NCBI GenBank assembly: GCA_026936335.1
Contig: JAPMXV010000069.1
Coordinates: 124,001 to 188,000 of the forward strand
Source: Mantamonas sphyraenae
Lineage: Eukaryota; CRuMs; Mantamonadidae
Reading direction: 5' to 3'
DNA length: 64,000 nt
Shown here: positions 1 through 8,987 of the stretch, piece by piece
Position numbering within the stretch: the stretch's first letter is position 1
Layout of the letters: each line of letters opens with the position of its first letter
Notes under the pieces: generated by a model
Seen by the model: the letters and a program-made list of their open reading frames with translations, nothing else
Databases searched by the model: none
What the model was told of the DNA's origin: nothing
Translations under genes and position numbers: made by a program

Positions 1-788
1 CACACGCCCGGTTTGGTGGCTTCGGTGGGAGGCGACAACACAATGCGAGTGTGGCACGTGCCGTCCAACACACAGGTGGCTCTGTTGACGCTGGACAACA
101 CGCCCGAGTGTGTTGTGTTTGACCCTGTGTTGCACGCATCTGGGTCAGCACCCAGGGAGGCGTCCTCATGCACGTGGACTACGCCGACGTGTGGCGTCTG
201 TTCCAAGACAACGACCACACCCTGGACGAGCCAGTGGCTCTGGATGGAGGCAATTGCACAGGGGTTGCACACAGCCACGGCGAGGCGGTGATCGACCAGG
301 TGCTGTTTGTACCGCAGGCGGCGGAGAAGGGCAAGGAGGAGGCCACAAGGGTGCTGACCAAAGACGTGCGTGGACAGATCCAAATGTGGCAAGTGGATGG
401 TGGTGGCACGGGGAGCGGCAACGAGGAATCTGTGCTGTTTCAGGCTCGGGTGCCGGACGCGTGCCGCACCAAGATGGATGTGAGCAGCAACGGTCGCTTC
501 CTGGCGGTGGGCAACGCAACGGGTGCTGTGCTACTCTACGATCTGCATACGCCCCTGCGTCGCAGCAACGGCGGGACGGGGCGGGTGAAGAATGTGCCTG
601 CGTTGACGTCGCTGACGCACCGGCGAGCGAGCAAAAACAGCGTCAGTTGGGTGCAGTTTGGTAGCAACGACACACAAATCCTGCAGGGGACACAGGAGAC
701 GGTGTTGCTTCGGTTTGACTTTGTGCATCCGAAGCATTTTGTCGTGGAAGACGACGATGACGACGATGAGGAGGAGGAAGGGGAGTGA
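1..788 (+). CDS. WD40-repeat protein, EED/ESC-like (3' part)
   Basis: This is the C-terminal part of a beta-propeller protein that enters from the left edge, open from base 1. WD40 blade signatures are visible (GGDNTMRVWHV near the start, then DVWRLFQ, LTKDVRGQIQMWQV, LAVGNATGAVLLYDL). The last blades, with LAVGN, then TSLTHRR, then a closing LLRFDF, follow the order seen in EED/ESC, the WD40 subunit of Polycomb repressive complex 2. That assignment is inference from remembered family pattern; a generic WD40 protein is the alternative. The tail is Asp/Glu-rich. The frame must shift by one base near 142-147: the upstream frame reads to VVFDPVLHASG and the downstream frame resumes at TQGGVLMHVDYADVW. 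Adding one G to the GGG at 142-144 restores a single frame. The stop is TGA at 786-788. Confidence 0.6.
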
Positions 789-839
789 GGGAGCCGCCGC
801 TCGATTGGATGCAAAACAAACCCACACAAACCAAACACA

Positions 840-1718
840 ATGTCGCAGAGCAAGAAAGCAATCATTTACGGTGGCAATGGCCAGCTGGGCAAGGCTGTTC
901 TGAGCAAGTTCAAGACGGAGGGCTGGTTCACCATCGCGGTGGACCGTTCGGCAAACTCGGACGCCGACGTCAACGTGGAGGTCAGCGGCGGCTCGCTGAA
1001 GGAGGATGGCCCGTTGGTGACGGAGAAGCTGGTGGAGGTGGCCAACGAGAGTGATGCACGTGCGTGAACAACATCAAGCGAGAGGAGTGGGTGAGCCAAA
1101 AAGGATGATTCCGGCTGACACGGTTTTTCACATCATCATCCCCCGCGCACAAAACCCGCTGGACGAACGCACACACGTCAACGCACGCCGTGTGAATCCT
1201 GGACGGATTCATGGATGTACACACACACACACACACACACACATGCACACACACGCTCTCCCTCTCTGACAGTGATCTGCGTGGCTGGCGGCTGGCGCGG
1301 AGGCTCGATTGCCAACGACGACGTGTTTGAGAACACGCAGGTGCTGAGCAGCATGTGTCTGGACACGAGCTTCATTGCAGCACACGCAGCCAGCAAGGTG
1401 CTGAACAAGGACGGCATGCTTGTTCTGACAGGTGCAGGTGCAGCCATGGGGGAGACGTCGGGGATGGTGGGGTACGGCGCAGTCAAGGCGGCGGTGCACC
1501 ATCTCATTGCCGATCTGGCCGCAGACAAGGACAGCTTTGCCGAAGGCGTCGTTGTGGCTGGCATTGCCCCTGGCATTCTGGACACCAAAACAAACAGGGA
1601 GGGCATGCCGGACGCCGACTTTTCCACCTGGACGCCGCTGGAAACCGTGGCCGACCTGCTGTTCGACTGGTCCAGCGGCAACAACAGGCCCGAGAGCGGA
1701 TCCATCGTGGATGTGTAA
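840..1718 (+). CDS. QDPR: Dihydropteridine reductase
   Basis: NADH-dependent short-chain dehydrogenase that regenerates tetrahydrobiopterin from quinonoid dihydrobiopterin in the cytosol. Exons are 840-1059 and 1273-1718, joined with phase 1, giving 221 residues (animal enzymes are about 240). The first exon carries the Rossmann motif IIYGGNGQLGKAV. The splice join recreates the family motif SDALICVAGGW, which fixes the intron. The YxxxK active site is GYGAVKAAVH, and the family C-terminal block with MPDADFSTWTPLE and NRPESGS is present. The intron (213 bases, GTGCGT...GACAG) contains a CA microsatellite. The enzyme is a little short at the C-terminus but complete in all core motifs. It lies 51 bases downstream of the WD40 gene on the same strand. 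Confidence 0.93.
1219..1243. repeat. (AC)n microsatellite in QDPR intron
   Basis: An uninterrupted AC dinucleotide run lies inside the QDPR intron, about 30 bases before the acceptor. It is followed by a shorter CA stretch to about 1254. Similar CA runs occur in other introns of this window. Confidence 0.95.
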
Positions 1719-1790
1719 GGATGGTGCACAGAGCGAGTGAGGTGAGAGAGGATTGAGAGAGAGAGAGGCAATGGAGCATGCGTTGCGCCT

Positions 1791-2396
1791 GTGGAGGCAG
1801 GCTTGGGATTGGAAAAGGAGGGGCAAATGAGCACGGGTCGCGTGAAACATGGGTTTGGAGTGGATGGGTTGCGTTCGTTGGTGTTGCCTGTGCTGTCGGC
1901 TGGGCGCCAAAGCAGCGGGATTGTACATAGGTACCCGCGTGTGCTTGGCATGGATGTGGGGGATCGGCGTGTGGGGCTGGCCATGTCCGACCCCAGTGCC
2001 ACGTTTGCCAGCTCGTTCTCGCAGGCGTTGGTGCGCACACGGAACACCCACGCAGCGGCAGACACGTTGCGTGGCCATATTGAGGCCAACGCGGTGGGGG
2101 CTCTTGTGGTTGGCTTTCCGCTGCTCATGAACGGCCAGGAAAGCCAGCAGTGTGTCAAGACGCGAGCGTTTGTACAAAGCATGTGTGACCTGGGCGCCAT
2201 CGACGACCAAACACCTGTGATTTACTGGGATGAGCGACTCACCACGCGGGCAGCGTTGCGGAATTACTCGGCGGCGGCGGCGGCCGGTGGCAAGCGACGC
2301 ACGCTGGACAAGCGCAGCGGCGAGTTGGATCAAATGGCCGCGTGTTACATCTTGCAGAATGCATTGGATGCCCTACAGACGATGCTGCGCACGTGA
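1791..2396 (+). CDS. YqgF/RuvX-family nuclease-like protein
   Basis: Single-exon protein of 201 residues with the RNase H-like fold of bacterial YqgF/RuvX (putative Holliday junction resolvase or pre-16S rRNA nuclease). Family motifs appear in order: LGMDVGDRRVGLAMSDP with the first catalytic Asp, ALVVGFPLLMNGQES, the YWDERLTTRAA Glu motif, and KRSGELDQMAACYILQNAL with the last acidic residue. About 50 residues precede the first motif and contain basic residues. They could be an organelle-targeting peptide, which would fit action on mitochondrial nucleic acid, but this is inference. The first in-frame ATG (1791) was used; the ATG at 1827 is an alternative. Nuclear YqgF genes are probably of organellar or bacterial origin. 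Confidence 0.85.
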   Translation: MEAGLGLEKEGQMSTGRVKHGFGVDGLRSLVLPVLSAGRQSSGIVHRYPRVLGMDVGDRRVGLAMSDPSATFASSFSQALVRTRNTHAAADTLRGHIEANAVGALVVGFPLLMNGQESQQCVKTRAFVQSMCDLGAIDDQTPVIYWDERLTTRAALRNYSAAAAAGGKRRTLDKRSGELDQMAACYILQNALDALQTMLRT

Positions 2397-2417
2397 AGTC
2401 AATACAAATCCATTGGG

Positions 2418-2452
2418 ATGGGTGGGAAAAAGCGTTCGAAGCGAAGTGGGGC

Positions 2453-2488
<36 letters not shown>

Positions 2489-4252
2489 TGGCACCCACTC
2501 CTCTTCCTCGTCTTCCTCGTCCCTGTTGGCGTCGTCGTCGTCAGCATCCAGCAACGACGGCCACAGTGTGACTGCGACTGTGCCTGTGTTGGATGACGCC
2601 GTGGTGGAGCTGTGGAACCTGGTGAGAGACGGAGTGGAAGCCAGTGTCGACTCGGCACTGCGTCTGCTGGCGCCCATGCCACCCAAGCAGGCGCATGAGG
2701 CCAAAGGCATGAGCAATCTGGACCAATTGCTGCATCCGGTGAAGCGCAAACAGGAGTTTGGACGCCATTCAATGTATGCGGCGCTTGACGGGCGGCCACA
2801 GCAGGCGTTGGCGGGGACGCAGGCGCTGCTTGCCGCCTTGACGGCCCTGGAGAGCGCGTTGGGCGCCGTGGCCGCGTTTGAAGGAAACCCACTGTTGGGT
2901 GTGGCACATTTGAGCCACGCAGTGGCATTTGCAGGGCGCAGCAAACAGCATGCGGTTGTGCGGGAGCTTGTGAAGCAACGGGCGGTGCTGAATGTTCGCG
3001 CACAACGCTGGGAACAAGCGTTGCGCGACCAGGACCTGGCTTTGCGACTTGCATCCAAGCGTGCCAACCACTTGTTGCGTGCACGCCGTGCGGTTTGTCT
3101 CATCATGCTCCACAAGGACAAGCAGGCCACCCAGGAGCTGGCCGAGATTGCTGCCCAGTGCTCGGGATCAACCGTACCCAACACCCACGGCAAACTGGCA
3201 GTGGCAACGCTGGTGAGTGGCCAAAGTGCAACACGGGGGGCGGTGAGGAGAAGGAGGGATTGCACACACAAAAAGACAATCCTTGCTGACACAGCACACA
3301 CACACACACAAACACACAGAGGACGGTGTTGGACGACCTGATCTCAGGCAAAGGGGAAGTGAGCACCTCGGGCGCCTGCGTGGAAATGATGGAAGCTGTG
3401 AGCATGGACAGCACTCTGGATTCATTGGGGAAAGCGACACAGAACAAGGGTGCACTGTTGCGTGCGTTGCGTCTTCGTGTGGTCGACGCCAAAGACGACC
3501 TGACGGGCGAGCAGCAACGCATGCAGGCGTTGCGTGAGCAATGGCGAGCCAGAGCCACAGGCACAGGCAGCAACCAGACAGCAGGCATGCTGCAGGTGCT
3601 GTTTGGGGATCGAGGGAGGATGCGCTATGCTGCCCTGAACGTGGGTGTGGACAAGGATAAGCAGGCCGAGCTGCATCGGCTGGCTGCCAGCAGGCAGAGT
3701 CTGGCTCAACGACTGCCCAGGCTGCAGCCCAGCGTCAATGTGTTTGTGGCGCGCGGTCTGTGGGAACAGATGCTTTCCATTCAGCACCGACGCAGCCAAC
3801 CGCGCAGGTATGCGCTGCAGCTGGACAAAGCCAAGGAGGAAAAGGACAAGGGGAACAAGGCGTTCAGTAGCAAAGACATGCAGGTGGCCATGCAGCAGTA
3901 CACCACAGCCATCGAGTACGATTGGGAAAACCGCATCTACTATTCCAACCGAGCCACCGTGAGCATGAAGCTTGGCAATTGGCTCGATGTCATCAGTGAT
4001 TGTACCCAAAGCGTGCGCCTCGAAGGTTCCATCAAGGCCTACATGCGACGTGGCAAGGCCTGGAAGGAGCTGGAGGAGTACGAGTTGGCACACGCCGATT
4101 TCATGCTCAGCCTCGAGTACGAGCCTCACCACAAGGAGTGCAAGGCCAATGCGGCCGCTTGTTTGGCCATGGTGCGTGACAACATCCAGGCACAGGAGTC
4201 GGCCAATCCAGATGCCATGCTAGGCGTGTGGCTTGGCCAGGGAAGCGGATGA
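2418..4252 (+). CDS. TPR-repeat protein with polyserine N-terminus
   Basis: Exons 2418-3212 and 3320-4252 are joined in phase 0 and give 575 residues. The N-terminus is Lys/Arg-rich (GGKKRSKR), then long serine runs encoded by an AGC repeat and a TCC/TCG stretch. The middle is helical and Ala/Leu-rich, with TPR-like helices around VREL and LRDQDLALRLASKR. The C-terminal 140 residues are canonical TPRs of the co-chaperone type (KEEKDKGNKAFSSKDMQVAM, then YSNRATVSMKLGNW, then YMRRGKAWKELEEYELAHAD), resembling DNAJC7, TTC1 and STIP1. No J domain or other catalytic domain is visible. A role as a co-chaperone or scaffold is inferred. The intron (107 bases) ends in a CA-repeat followed by ACACACAG. 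Confidence 0.8.
2454..2487. repeat. AGC trinucleotide repeat coding polyserine
   Basis: Consecutive AGC units in the TPR gene encode serine in the real frame and would encode polyglutamine in the +1 frame. Similar AGC/CTG serine tracts occur at 45739-45770 and 53780-53820. Confidence 0.85.
3295..3318. repeat. (CA)n microsatellite at a 3' splice site
   Basis: A CA run forms the end of the TPR-gene intron and runs directly into the acceptor AACACACAG. It takes the place of a pyrimidine tract. Confidence 0.9.
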
Positions 4253-4297
4253 GAGCGAAGTGTTTCCCAACAAACAACACAATCATGGTCATCGTCG

Positions 4298-5698
4298 TCA
4301 TCCAACACCGCTTCCATCCACTATGTCGACCGCATCACGCTTTGACAGCGTGCGCTGCACGAGGGCCAAGGCCGGTTTGACACCGCGTGCATTGGACAAC
4401 GACAGCTGCGCTTTCAGCGTGTTCAGATCGTCCACTGTGAGCACAGTGCCACGTCGTTGGATGAGAGAAAGCACAAATGGAGCAAACGTGCGTTCGTGGA
4501 GCACAGAGTCGGACAGGGCCCCGACGAAAGAAACCAACCGTACAACGTCGTCGTCCTCCAGTGGCACACGTTTGTCCAACACGCGCTTCATCACTGCCAA
4601 CGTATGCACGTTCCAGCTCCACTCGGTGCCTGGATTCATGTCCAACGCCGTGTGCAACATCGCTGCCAGTTGCTCGCCGTCCAGCTGCTCAAACAGCAAC
4701 CGGTTCAGCAGCTGCAGGTGGTGGCTGTTGAGATCGGACAAAGTGAGCAGAGGCAACAACAAATGCTGTGTGGCCACGTTGCTGTGCACCTGCATCACGT
4801 ACAGCAGCGTGGCCTGTAGATCGCGCGGAGCTCCCTCCTCCAACGACACCAGACGCGGCCACACCAGTTGCTGTACCGCTTGTGCACTGCGACGGAACGA
4901 TGTCTCTGCGGTTACAAGCTGCTGCAGAAGAAATAGCACAGTTGAGGCGTCCTTCACCTCCACCAACGCCAGGGCCTGGTCCAGCTCCGCCACGCTCGTC
5001 AAGTACTCCACCTCCTCTTCAATGGCTTCTGCACTGCGATTGTGCGCCTGCATCTTGCTCAGCTTTGCATTCAACGACGCCATGGTCTCCTGCATCTCTG
5101 GTGACGGCCCTGTGTGCGTACTGGTATTGGCCGCAGCTTCTTCCTCCACGTCCATCTCTCCCAAAGTTGTCTCGCCCTTCACGTCGCCATCCCCGTCGTC
5201 GTCAATGACCTCATGGTGCGAGCTTGTCTGGCTCGCATCCTGAGATGCACCATCCGTACTGCCGCCTGAGGCAAACATCATCGACGCCGGTTCCTCCAGC
5301 AGCTGTGCCACAAGGTTGTGGAATGCCTCGCCGTGTTTCTCCATGTCACGTGTTCCTTTGTGCCGTCGCACGTACGTGTGCACTCGGTTCCGTATCCTTG
5401 GTGGCAAGGTGAGCGAAGCGGTTCCGCTGCTGCGTTCCTGACGTCGTTCCTGACTCTGCCCAGACTCTATGCGCGCGCGTTTGCCTTTGTCGATAACATC
5501 AACGTCGTCACATGCACCCATTCCATAATCTCGGTCCACCTCCATCGCCTGTTCAATGTCCTCAAGCGTCCAGCTGTTGCTCGACGCCAACGCGCTCACC
5601 TCTGTCCACCACGAAGAGGAAGCAAATGCGGCCCAAAGTGCACGGTGCTGCAGCTGCTGGTCTTTATGTACATTGTTTGCGTCGCCCCTGCTGCTCAT
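4298..5698 (-). CDS. FANCE-like Fanconi anaemia protein
   Basis: Single-exon protein of 466 residues if it starts at the ATG at 5698. An upstream in-frame codon at 5740 would overlap the preceding gene's stop at 5715. The N-terminal half is acidic and low-complexity. The C-terminal 250 residues (from about YLTSVAELDQALALV) are Leu-rich helical repeats. The run LLQQLVTAETSFRR, WPRLVSLEEG, LLNRLLFEQLDGEQLAAML, W-x-WNVHTLAVMKRVLDKRV, FAPFVLSLIQRRG and LSLSNARGVKPALALVQR resembles the C-terminal domain of FANCE, which links the Fanconi core complex to FANCD2. The match is to a remembered repeat pattern, not an alignment, so a generic HEAT-like protein remains possible. It converges on the TPR gene with 45 bases between stops. 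Confidence 0.5.
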   Translation of the reverse strand: MSSRGDANNVHKDQQLQHRALWAAFASSSWWTEVSALASSNSWTLEDIEQAMEVDRDYGMGACDDVDVIDKGKRARIESGQSQERRQERSSGTASLTLPPRIRNRVHTYVRRHKGTRDMEKHGEAFHNLVAQLLEEPASMMFASGGSTDGASQDASQTSSHHEVIDDDGDGDVKGETTLGEMDVEEEAAANTSTHTGPSPEMQETMASLNAKLSKMQAHNRSAEAIEEEVEYLTSVAELDQALALVEVKDASTVLFLLQQLVTAETSFRRSAQAVQQLVWPRLVSLEEGAPRDLQATLLYVMQVHSNVATQHLLLPLLTLSDLNSHHLQLLNRLLFEQLDGEQLAAMLHTALDMNPGTEWSWNVHTLAVMKRVLDKRVPLEDDDVVRLVSFVGALSDSVLHERTFAPFVLSLIQRRGTVLTVDDLNTLKAQLSLSNARGVKPALALVQRTLSKRDAVDIVDGSGVG

Positions 5699-5714
5699 GT
5701 GAGAGAACTGGGGA

Positions 5715-8700
5715 TCACGAAGAGCGCAGGCGATGGTCACCCCGGCGCAGCCGTGTCGTCAGCGTGTCAAAGTACGCAGAAGGCACGATGCGCGTGTACT
5801 GGCCCGTGTGTTGCGGCTCGTCATCGGGAACCTTGCGCTCGTGCTGCCCATCCAGGATCTCGTGCATGGCGGCGTCAAAGTCCCGGAGCAGTGTGCGCAC
5901 ATCCGCACGTCCCGCCAGACTCTTGCGAGCCGCCTCCACGTGTGCCTGCCGTGCTTCAATGTAAGCCAACAGTCGGTCGCGGTCAAACGAGAGCGGCCGG
6001 ATCAGACGTAGCGTATCTGCAATCAGGGCGGTTTTGATGCGCTCGTCCAGCGGTGTGGCTGTGGCCATGGACGGCGAGGCATTCACCTCAATGAGCCACG
6101 CCTTTAGATTCTGGTCCACCAGGATGTCGTACCCGTACAGTTCAAAGCATGCAGGGTTCTGAGTGATGTGTTCTTGCACACAAAACAGGCTCTTCACAAT
6201 CACCTGCTGAATGTTGGCCCACATGGCCGCCACATCCACTCCCTCTTGGGCCAGAAGCTCGTTCATGAAGGCAAGACTGATTTTGGAGCCTCCCTGCTTG
6301 CCTGGATCATCGCTCAGCACGTTTGGCGTCTCCGAGTCCTTTTGGATGGACGAGTTGGTCAGGTGAATGAACAGGTTGTCCAAATCCTGGCTACGTGTGC
6401 TGTACGGCTGTGTCGACAGCCGTGCAAAGCCTTCGTCGTACAGCCACACTTCCATGGGTTCGAACGAGGTCACCAGCACATACAGACGCAAATCAAACTT
6501 AAAGCCACGCAGCAGCAGCGGGTCTTTGATGTATCTCTGGATGATCATGGCCTGGCCGTACACAATCGAGGTGATGTCATCCACCAGATAGATGCCTCTG
6601 CCCTGCGACGAGCCCAACGGCTTCATGATCCACAGATTGTGCTCGGGGTCCTCCTCCATCACCTGCGTGTACGCGTCTGCAAACGCCACGTACTCTTTCG
6701 GCAACAGATAGCTGTCTGGTGTAAAGTGGAACATTTGTGCTGTGCGTCCTCCCAGCGCCGTGTAACGTGCCACGTGCTTCTTCAGCTGGTCTTTGTGTGT
6801 CAGATGAAGCGAGTTGGGAAAGTGGTTCACCCGTTGCCAGATCAACAGCCGTTCAAAGTCGATTTTCGGCCTCTTCCACGTCCACAGCACGTTGAACGCA
6901 GGCACTTGCAGCTTGGAGGTGTCTGTCCACTCTTGGCCCAGCGTGGACGTAGCCGCAAGCAGGATGTCGCTGATTTCCGGTCGCTGGGTCGCCCGCACGT
7001 GGTAGCACATGTGTGCAGGCGACACTTGCTGTGACTGATGCTCTTCAAGTGGCTCTTCCTCCGTGGCCTCGTCCTCGGTGGTACTGCTCGGTCGAGGGAA
7101 GGCATGCATGGCTTCGCGCCACGCTTCGAGGTCGGCTTTTAGATGCGACAGCAGCGCATCAATCCCAAGCTCGGTGCCTGTGTAGTAGCCTCCGAACAAG
7201 GCTTCGGCCTTGGGATAGTCCTGGACATAGGGCAAGGTGGTGACAGATGGACCCTGTTCGCGCTCTTGCTGCTCGCGCTGCTGCTGCTGTACACTTTCGC
7301 TCTTTGTGCTACGATGCTGCAGCAGCCTGTACAACAGGTTGCTGGTCTGATCCACGCTTCCCTCTGTCTGCATGGCGTACCGTTCGATGATGCGTCGTGG
7401 AATGTTTGGATACGCCTCCATCATCAGCTCGACCACGTCCTTGTCCTCGTCCTCTGCACCCTCTCCGTCGCTTTCCACCTCTTCCACCAGCGGCGATGGG
7501 CTTTCCCGCACCATGGCAGGCAGTGGAGAGGGTGCCAATTCCGTGTCTGAGGCGGTGGCACCTGCTCCCTGCTCCGGCTCCGGCTCTGCCTCTGCCACTG
7601 GACTCGCCGGATGCTCCATAGTGTCTGTGATATCCGTCGTAGCAGATGGTACATCTTCGTGCTGTCCAACAAGCTTGTCATCTGTTGCATCGGCGTGACC
7701 GTCGTATTTCACGTCCTCGACCACCTCCTCCTCCTCCTCCTCTTCCGCTTCGTACTCTTCATATTCCTCGTCCTCGTATTCCTCCTCCATCTCACCATCA
7801 ACTGTTTCCTGGTTCACACCCCTATCCGGCAGGTGGTCATCTGCCTCACCATTGCCCTCGTTTGCACTGCCGCCTGCTCCATCCGCCTCCTCCACGTGCT
7901 GCACAACCTCTTCCTCCTCGTCGTCGTCACTGATCCCATCCATGTCATCCACACTGATGTCGACGCGAATGCCAGCGTCACCGTGTTCGTCATCACTGTT
8001 GGACAAGTGGCCCAAGTCTTCGCTTGTGTACGATTCACTCTCACTTGCCTGTGTGGGCATGGGCATACTCTTGCTGCGTTCCCTGCCTTTGCGCTTAACT
8101 CTTCCCGTGTCCAGCGGCACCCACTTGCGTCGAGGCCTGCGTGTGCCAGGTGTCTCCTCCGCCGCTACCGCTGCCGGTGTCTTTTTCCGCCTTTGCACAC
8201 CCTTGCGCTTCTTACGTCCACTCGGAAGCGATGGATGGGCTGGTGCACTTGTGCTCTCCCAAACAAGATCGCTTGCGGACGCTGCCAGCTGTTTGCGCAG
8301 CTCTGCCGACACGCTGCGTGGTCCGTTTCTGCTACGCGGCCGTGATCGGCTTCCACTGGACGATGAAGACACGCCCGAGCCCCGTGGTGCGCCCCCCCAT
8401 GGGTTCTCTGTCCCTGCTTTGCGATGAGCCGCTTTGCCACCGGTCGCCTCTGGCTCTCTGTTGGCAGCAAGGTGCGAGCGCCCAGGTCGAACGGGGCTCA
8501 CAGGCTCCTCAAACCCCTCCTGCACTGCAAACTCCTCCAGCAGCGTCCTGTCCTCCAGCTCCTGCTCAATAATAGACTTTTCGTACGCCAATGCACTGTG
8601 TCACACGTGCGTCACCGAGTCAGCACTGTGCTCCCACGGCGGCCTGTGTTGACCCCGGTTTCGATCACTCACCTTTGCTGCGCTCCTGCGCCTCCCGACG

Positions 8701-8920
8701 CCAAGGAGGCGTTGATGCGGCCCAGGCGCTGCTTCAGCGAGTCTGAATCCAGGCCAAAGATGTCCATGGTTCCATCAAAGCTGAGCAATGCCACCTCGTC
8801 AGCCAGGGCGTCCCAGGTGGGCATCAGGATGGTTTCCTGGGCCTCGTCCAGCCACGCCATCATCTCCTCCATTTCCAGTTCGTCGCCCAGATCCAAGCCC
8901 AGGCCAGCAGAACGGGACAT
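5715..8920 (-). CDS. Tubulin tyrosine ligase-like protein (polyglutamylase type)
   Basis: Two exons, 8920-8673 and 8595-5715 (phase 2, 77-base GTGAGT...ACACAG intron), give 1,042 residues. The intron is required because the large frame has no ATG at its start. The TTL ligase domain spans roughly residues 610-950: RVNHFPNSLHLTHKDQL, the ATP-grasp lysine segment IMKPLGSSQGRGI, QRYIKDPLLLRGFKFDLR, HLTNSSIQK and the ELYGYDILVD...WLIEVNASPSM acceptor/metal motif. The RVNHFPN...LTHKD segment resembles the TTLL1/TTLL9 glutamylases that modify axonemal tubulin. About 600 residues of acidic, disordered sequence precede it, with one compact region near residues 475-510 (MEAYPNIPRRIIERYAMQTE...LLYRLL) that looks like a ubiquitin-binding CUE/UBA helix bundle. 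It is divergent from the PCYOX gene across 67 bases. Confidence 0.85.
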
Positions 8921-8987
8921 TGCGTGTGTGACCGGGTGTGTGGATGGATGGCGCTGTCGAAACCAACAACCCAAGGACGAGCCAAAA
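8921..8987. promoter_or_regulatory. Bidirectional promoter interval TTLL / PCYOX
   Basis: Only 67 bases separate the start codons of the TTLL gene (minus) and the prenylcysteine oxidase gene (plus), so this interval must hold both promoters and both 5' leaders unless they extend into coding sequence. No TATA box is visible. The placement is inferred from gene positions. Confidence 0.5.

Noticed and set aside
5699-5740. Start of the FANCE-like gene at 5740
   Set aside because: It would overlap the preceding gene's stop region. The next in-frame ATG at 5698 avoids this and leaves a spacing like other same-strand pairs.
8424-8987. Upstream extension of the prenylcysteine oxidase frame
   Set aside because: The first 188 codons are antisense to the TTLL first exon and intron. 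The later ATG at 8988 gives a proper signal peptide.
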